NCBI GenBank assembly: GCA_040384265.1 | Contig: JAZKJM010000003.1 | Span: 141,919 to 205,918 of the forward strand | Origin: Pseudomonadota bacterium | GTDB taxonomy: Bacteria > Pseudomonadota > Alphaproteobacteria > Rickettsiales > UBA3002 | Direction of reading: 5' to 3' | DNA: 64,000 nucleotides | Shown: positions 61,034 through 64,000 of the stretch, piece after piece | Layout of the letters: each line of letters opens with the position of its first letter | How positions within the stretch are numbered: the stretch's first letter is position 1 | Notes under the pieces: generated by a model | What the model saw: the letters and a program-made list of their open reading frames with translations, nothing else | Told to the model about the DNA's origin: nothing | Databases searched by the model: none | Translations under genes and position numbers: made by a program

Positions 61034-61078
61034 CGCAACGTCGGCGCGGGTTTATTGATCCGCTGCCGAGTGAGTCCG

Positions 61079-61111
61079 GGCCCTGCCGCGAAAGCGGTGG
61101 GGCCTTTTTTT
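61079..61111 (+). terminator. rho-independent terminator after DUF378
   Basis: An 11-bp stem GGCCCTGCCGC/GCGGTGGGGCC (two G-T pairs) with a GAAA loop, followed by TTTTTTT. Confidence 0.93.
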
Positions 61112-61133
61112 GCGCGCTGACGTGCGCTCATTT

Positions 61134-61400
61134 TTTGCGCGCGGACGCGCCTGATGAGGGCCTTGCCCTCAAACTCCCGCCGCTGCGCGGGTCGCGCCTT
61201 GCGCTCCCTCGGCTTACCTGAGGCTATCCATTTCTTTTTGCGTTCCCTCGTGTCCCCCACTCTCTCCATTGTCATGCCTGCGAAAGCAGGCATCCAGCGC
61301 GCGCATGCGCAGGCAATGCTACCAGTGGTGAAGCGGGACCCCCTCACACGACGCAGTGACCGTGGGCAGGTGCCACCCGCGAAAACCACGGTCCTTTCCA
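61134..61400. repeat. mosaic repeat element between DUF378 and ybjN-like genes
   Basis: The 538 bp between the two genes hold no coding region. From 61134 the modules read: GATGAGGGCCTTGCCCTCAA, a CCGCTGCGCGGG hairpin, CTCCCTCGGCTTACCTGAGG, CTATCCATTTCTTTTTGC, GTTCCCTCGTGTCCCCCA, a TGTCATGCCTGCGAAAGCAG hairpin, then CGCGCATGCGCAGGCAATGC and GTGAAGCGGGACCCCCTCAC. This is the complement of the right half of the copy at 16352-16892. From 61400 to 61571 I see nothing clear except a degenerate hairpin (TTCGCCCGCGAAGAGCATGG, about 61498). Confidence 0.87.
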
Positions 61401-61571
61401 CCAACCACCACTGCTAGTCCCCACATTTATAATCACCACCATATTTTGATGGATTTTTATTTCCCGCTGTGTTTCTCTTTGCATGTGCCGCGAGGGTTCG
61501 CCCGCGAAGAGCATGGACAGCCTAGGTAGCCCGGCAAGTAGCATCCAGGGTCATTTTCATCAGGAGAGCTC

Positions 61572-62078
61572 ATGTCCGCTGTACAGTTTGCCGACCTCGA
61601 CGTCTTATCCAAAAACCCCCTCGATCTTGCCGAGCAACTCATCATCGACCGCGACTGGTTATGCGACCGTCCGGTGGATGAAGAACTGGTCGCCGAGGTG
61701 CAGGGCTCGTGGTGCAACTTCCGCATTTGGTTCGCCTGGCAACCGGATCTGGGCGCGCTCATTTTCTCCTGCGCCTATGACTCCAAAATCCCCGAAAAAT
61801 CGCGCAGCAAAATCCATCCCCTGCTGGCCGCGGTGAACGAAAAAATGTGGCTCGGCCATTTCGACCTCGGCTCCGAGGATGGTATGGTTATGTTCCGCCA
61901 CGCGCTGCTGCTGCGCGGCGGTCAGGGGGTCACCTCCGAACAGCTCGACGACCTGCTCGATATTGCGATGAGCGAGTGCAACCGCTTTTACCCGGCCTTC
62001 CAGTCGGTCCTCTGGGGCGGCACCTCGGTCGAAACGGCGCTGGAAATTGCGCTGCTCGACACGGTGGGCGAGGCCTAA
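61572..62078 (+). CDS. YbjN domain protein
   Basis: A 168-residue protein with the YbjN/DUF1790 pattern: 'LDLAEQLIIDRDWLCDRPVD', 'ELVAEVQGSWCNFRIWFAWQ', 'LLAAVNEKMWLGHFDLGSED' and 'FYPAFQSVLWGGTSVETALE'. The fold resembles type III secretion chaperones and members are thought to act as sensory or chaperone-like proteins; the precise role is unknown. GGAGAG lies 6 nt before the ATG. The promoter must lie in or behind the repeat element upstream. Confidence 0.9.
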   Translation: MSAVQFADLDVLSKNPLDLAEQLIIDRDWLCDRPVDEELVAEVQGSWCNFRIWFAWQPDLGALIFSCAYDSKIPEKSRSKIHPLLAAVNEKMWLGHFDLGSEDGMVMFRHALLLRGGQGVTSEQLDDLLDIAMSECNRFYPAFQSVLWGGTSVETALEIALLDTVGEA

Positions 62079-62229
62079 GGCGCGACTGCTTTCGTTTTAA
62101 GGGATATGGCGGCGCGCGCTGGCTTGGGCGGGCTGCGGCCGTTGTGCATCTTCATCAAATCGTCACACATGCATGTGTTTTGCTGTGCTAGTTTTGTGGG
62201 ATTAGCCCATTAAAAACACGGAGCAGACC

Positions 62230-62418
62230 ATGGAAGACTCTAAAAACGATCCAAAATTTGACGCCGCTAAGATCAATGCAGCGGTTGTTTCCACACTTAA
62301 CCAGCACGACAATGGCGCTCAAAACCCAGGTGGGCTGCAACCTCCTCAATCCCAGGTGAGCGTGGGTGGGGCAGCGAAAGGCGGCACAATTATGCCGCGC
62401 GGCCTCGAAATCAAATAG
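62230..62418 (+). CDS. small hypothetical protein, probably disordered
   Basis: A 62-residue polar protein rich in Asn, Gln, Gly and Pro ('NQHDNGAQNPGGLQPPQSQV'), with no hydrophobic segment. GGAG is placed 6 nt before the ATG. A short AT-rich leader with a possible promoter (TTTGTGGGATTAGCCC) precedes it. No family recognised. Support is the ribosome binding site and its isolation in a gene gap. Confidence 0.5.
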   Translation: MEDSKNDPKFDAAKINAAVVSTLNQHDNGAQNPGGLQPPQSQVSVGGAAKGGTIMPRGLEIK

Positions 62419-62466
62419 AGAATCCCCGAGCTTTGCGGGCGCGTTTAGGGCACCCTGTGTCCCGCA

Positions 62467-64000
62467 TCACATGAAGTAATACGGATTCACGTCCACCTTC
62501 ACGCGCACGCCGGGGAATTTTTGTCCGGCGAGCCAGTTGCGCAGGGTTTTTTGCAGGTGGATGCCGGGTTTGGCTTTGACCAGCAGGCGGTAGCGGTATT
62601 GGCCGCGCAGTTTGGATAGCGGCGCCGGGGCGGGGCCAAGCACGGTGAGGCGGGCATCCACTGGCGCGCTGCGGGCGAGGGCCTGACCGGCGGCGCGGAC
62701 GGTTGCTTCATCCACCCCATCGAGCAAAATGGCGGCGAGCTGGCCGAAAGGTGGCCAGCCACCGGCGCGGCGTTCGTTGGCTTCAAGCGCCATCAACCGG
62801 TCGCGGTCATGGGCGACGAGCGATTGCATGACCGGGTGCTCCGGCGTGTAGGTCTGCACCAGCACGGTGCCCGCGAGATCGCCGCGCCCGGCCCGCCCGC
62901 CGAGCTGGTGCAGCAGCTGGTAGCTGCGCTCACCGGCGCGTAAATCGGCGCCGCTGAGGCCTACGTCGGCATCCACCACCACGACTAAGGTGAGGCGCGG
63001 AAAATGGTGGCCCTTGGCGACCATCTGCGTGCCGACGAGAATGTCGATGCTGCCCGCTTCGATCTGTGCCCAGGTGTCGGCGGCGATGGTTTCGTCGCTG
63101 CTCAGCAGCGTGACGCGCGGGGTGCGGCCGTCACCCGCCATCTGCCAGCCGCTACTTGCCACCATGGCGACCGCTTCTTCGGCGATCCGCTCGACACCGG
63201 GCCCGCAGGCGGCGAGTTTTTCAGCATCCGCGGCGCAGCTGGGGCAGGCTTGGGGCATCGGCTCGCGATGGCCGCAATGGTGGCAGTGGAGAGAAGAGTG
63301 TGGTGAGGCATCTTTACCGAGCTCGCGCTTGCCATGCACCACCAGCCATGCGGAGCACTGCGCGCATTCGAACCGGTGGCCGCAGGCGCGGCAAAGCAGC
63401 AGCGGCGCATAGCCACGGCGGTTGAGGAAGAGCAGCACCTGCTCGCCGCGTGCCAAAGTCGCTTGCATGGCCTGCTTGACCAGCGGCGAGAGGAACTCGC
63501 CGCGCTCGGGCGGGTCGAGGCGCATATCGATCATGCGCACGGTGGGCAGGCCGGCGGCACCGAACCGCTCCGGCAAATGCAACGCGCGGTATTTGCCCTC
63601 GCGGACATTTTCCAGCGTTTCGAGCGCGGGGGTGGCGCTGACCAACAGGATGGGGATTTTTTCGAACCGGGCCCGCACCACGGCCATGTCGCGCGCATGG
63701 TAGAGGACGCCGTCTTCCTGTTTATAGGAAGGGTCGTGCTCCTCATCGACAATGATGAGGCCGAGGGCGGCGAATGGCAGAAACAGCGCCGAGCGCGCAC
63801 CGACCACGACCGGCACCTGGCCGCGCGCGACCCCCTGCCATGCCCGCGCTTTGGCGACCGGTGTCATGCGCGAATGCCAGGCGCAGGGGCGGGCGCCGAA
63901 GGTTTTTTCGAACCGCTCCAGCCACTGGTGGGTGAGGGCGATTTCAGGCAGCAACACAAGCACTTGCTTACCCGCCGCGATGGCCTGCGCGATGGCATGG
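62467..64000 (-). CDS. priA: primosomal protein N' (replication restart helicase), 5' end outside window
   Basis: The C-terminal 511 residues are in the window; the start and the N-terminal part of the helicase domain are beyond the right edge. Visible motifs are 'AIAAGKQVLVLLPEIALT' (motif Ia), the DEEH box 'LIIVDEEHDPSYKQEDG', 'LLVSATPALETLENV' and 'LLFLNRRGYAPLLLC'. The paired zinc sites are 'CRACGHRFECAQC' and 'CHHCGHREPMPQACPSC'. Helicase motif V/VI 'VGTQMVAKGHHFPRLTLVVV' and 'ERSYQLLHQLGGRAGRGDLA' follow. The spacer between the two zinc pairs is about ten residues longer than usual. PriA restarts stalled forks. Confidence 0.96.
   Translation of the reverse strand, partial: HAIAQAIAAGKQVLVLLPEIALTHQWLERFEKTFGARPCAWHSRMTPVAKARAWQGVARGQVPVVVGARSALFLPFAALGLIIVDEEHDPSYKQEDGVLYHARDMAVVRARFEKIPILLVSATPALETLENVREGKYRALHLPERFGAAGLPTVRMIDMRLDPPERGEFLSPLVKQAMQATLARGEQVLLFLNRRGYAPLLLCRACGHRFECAQCSAWLVVHGKRELGKDASPHSSLHCHHCGHREPMPQACPSCAADAEKLAACGPGVERIAEEAVAMVASSGWQMAGDGRTPRVTLLSSDETIAADTWAQIEAGSIDILVGTQMVAKGHHFPRLTLVVVVDADVGLSGADLRAGERSYQLLHQLGGRAGRGDLAGTVLVQTYTPEHPVMQSLVAHDRDRLMALEANERRAGGWPPFGQLAAILLDGVDEATVRAAGQALARSAPVDARLTVLGPAPAPLSKLRGQYRYRLLVKAKPGIHLQKTLRNWLAGQKFPGVRVKVDVNPYYFM

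Noticed and set aside
63270-63330. A repeat-derived insertion in PriA between the zinc pairs
   Set aside because: The spacer is about ten residues longer than usual, but the DNA is not palindromic and shares no block with the repeat family.

Overview
The window is one stretch of an alphaproteobacterial chromosome with high GC, dense coding and many coupled operons. The evidence is gene content and order: a parA-parB-rsmG-mnmG-mnmE group with perfect parS sites, a PPSR-aroE-coaE-dnaQ group facing hemE-hemH-hemJ-rho, a mdh-sucCD-sucAB-lpd TCA cluster, DUF3576 next to leuS, and kdsB/lptE/porin genes of a Gram-negative cell. I cannot name the genus. No transposase, integrase, rRNA gene or CRISPR array was seen.

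Layout. 1-2.5 kb (minus): a RidA protein cut by the left edge, a small membrane protein, a PfkB/adenosine-type kinase and kdsB. 2.6-4.7 kb (plus): membrane cytochrome c, NfeD and an SPFH protein. 4.7-10.5 kb (plus): a Yej-type peptide ABC importer, with a long palindromic repeat between the two permease genes. 10.5-16.35 kb (minus): parB, parA, rsmG, mnmG and mnmE with four perfect 16-bp parS sites. 16.35-16.9 kb: a large mosaic repeat. 16.9-23.1 kb (minus): holA, lptE, leuS, a DUF3576 lipoprotein and a porin. Then come yggS (plus) and an unknown protein. 24.8-30.8 kb: the F1 ATP synthase operon atpHAGDC (minus), flanked on both sides by copies of the mosaic repeat. 30.8-34 kb (minus): dnaQ, coaE, aroE and PPSR. 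34-39.5 kb (plus): hemE, hemH, hemJ, an unknown protein and rho. 39.5-49.4 kb (plus): a MAPEG protein, mdh, sucCD, sucAB, a Cys-rich lipoprotein and lpd. 49.5-52.8 kb (minus): putA coupled to a small gene. 52.9-57.2 kb: tRNA-Arg(CCT) followed by an AT-richer accessory segment with a P-loop protein, a gene remnant and a DCC / membrane / methyltransferase / broken P450 operon. 57.3-64 kb: an MFS exporter, an M48-like protein without its catalytic Glu, icd, DUF378, YbjN, a small protein and priA cut by the right edge.

The intergenic region between PPSR and hemE (33991-34366) matches the position of the replication origin in Caulobacter and Rickettsia and carries near-consensus DnaA boxes. The parS cluster about 20 kb away fits an origin-proximal location. 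However, strand composition does not switch there.

The most unusual content is a family of composite, inverted-repeat-rich elements. They sit at nearly every boundary between conserved gene blocks, and pieces of them have entered reading frames without breaking them (coaE, yggS) or supply gene ends (holA, hemH) and a ribosome binding site (yejE). They behave like the protein-coding palindromic elements known from Rickettsia, but in a GC-rich genome.
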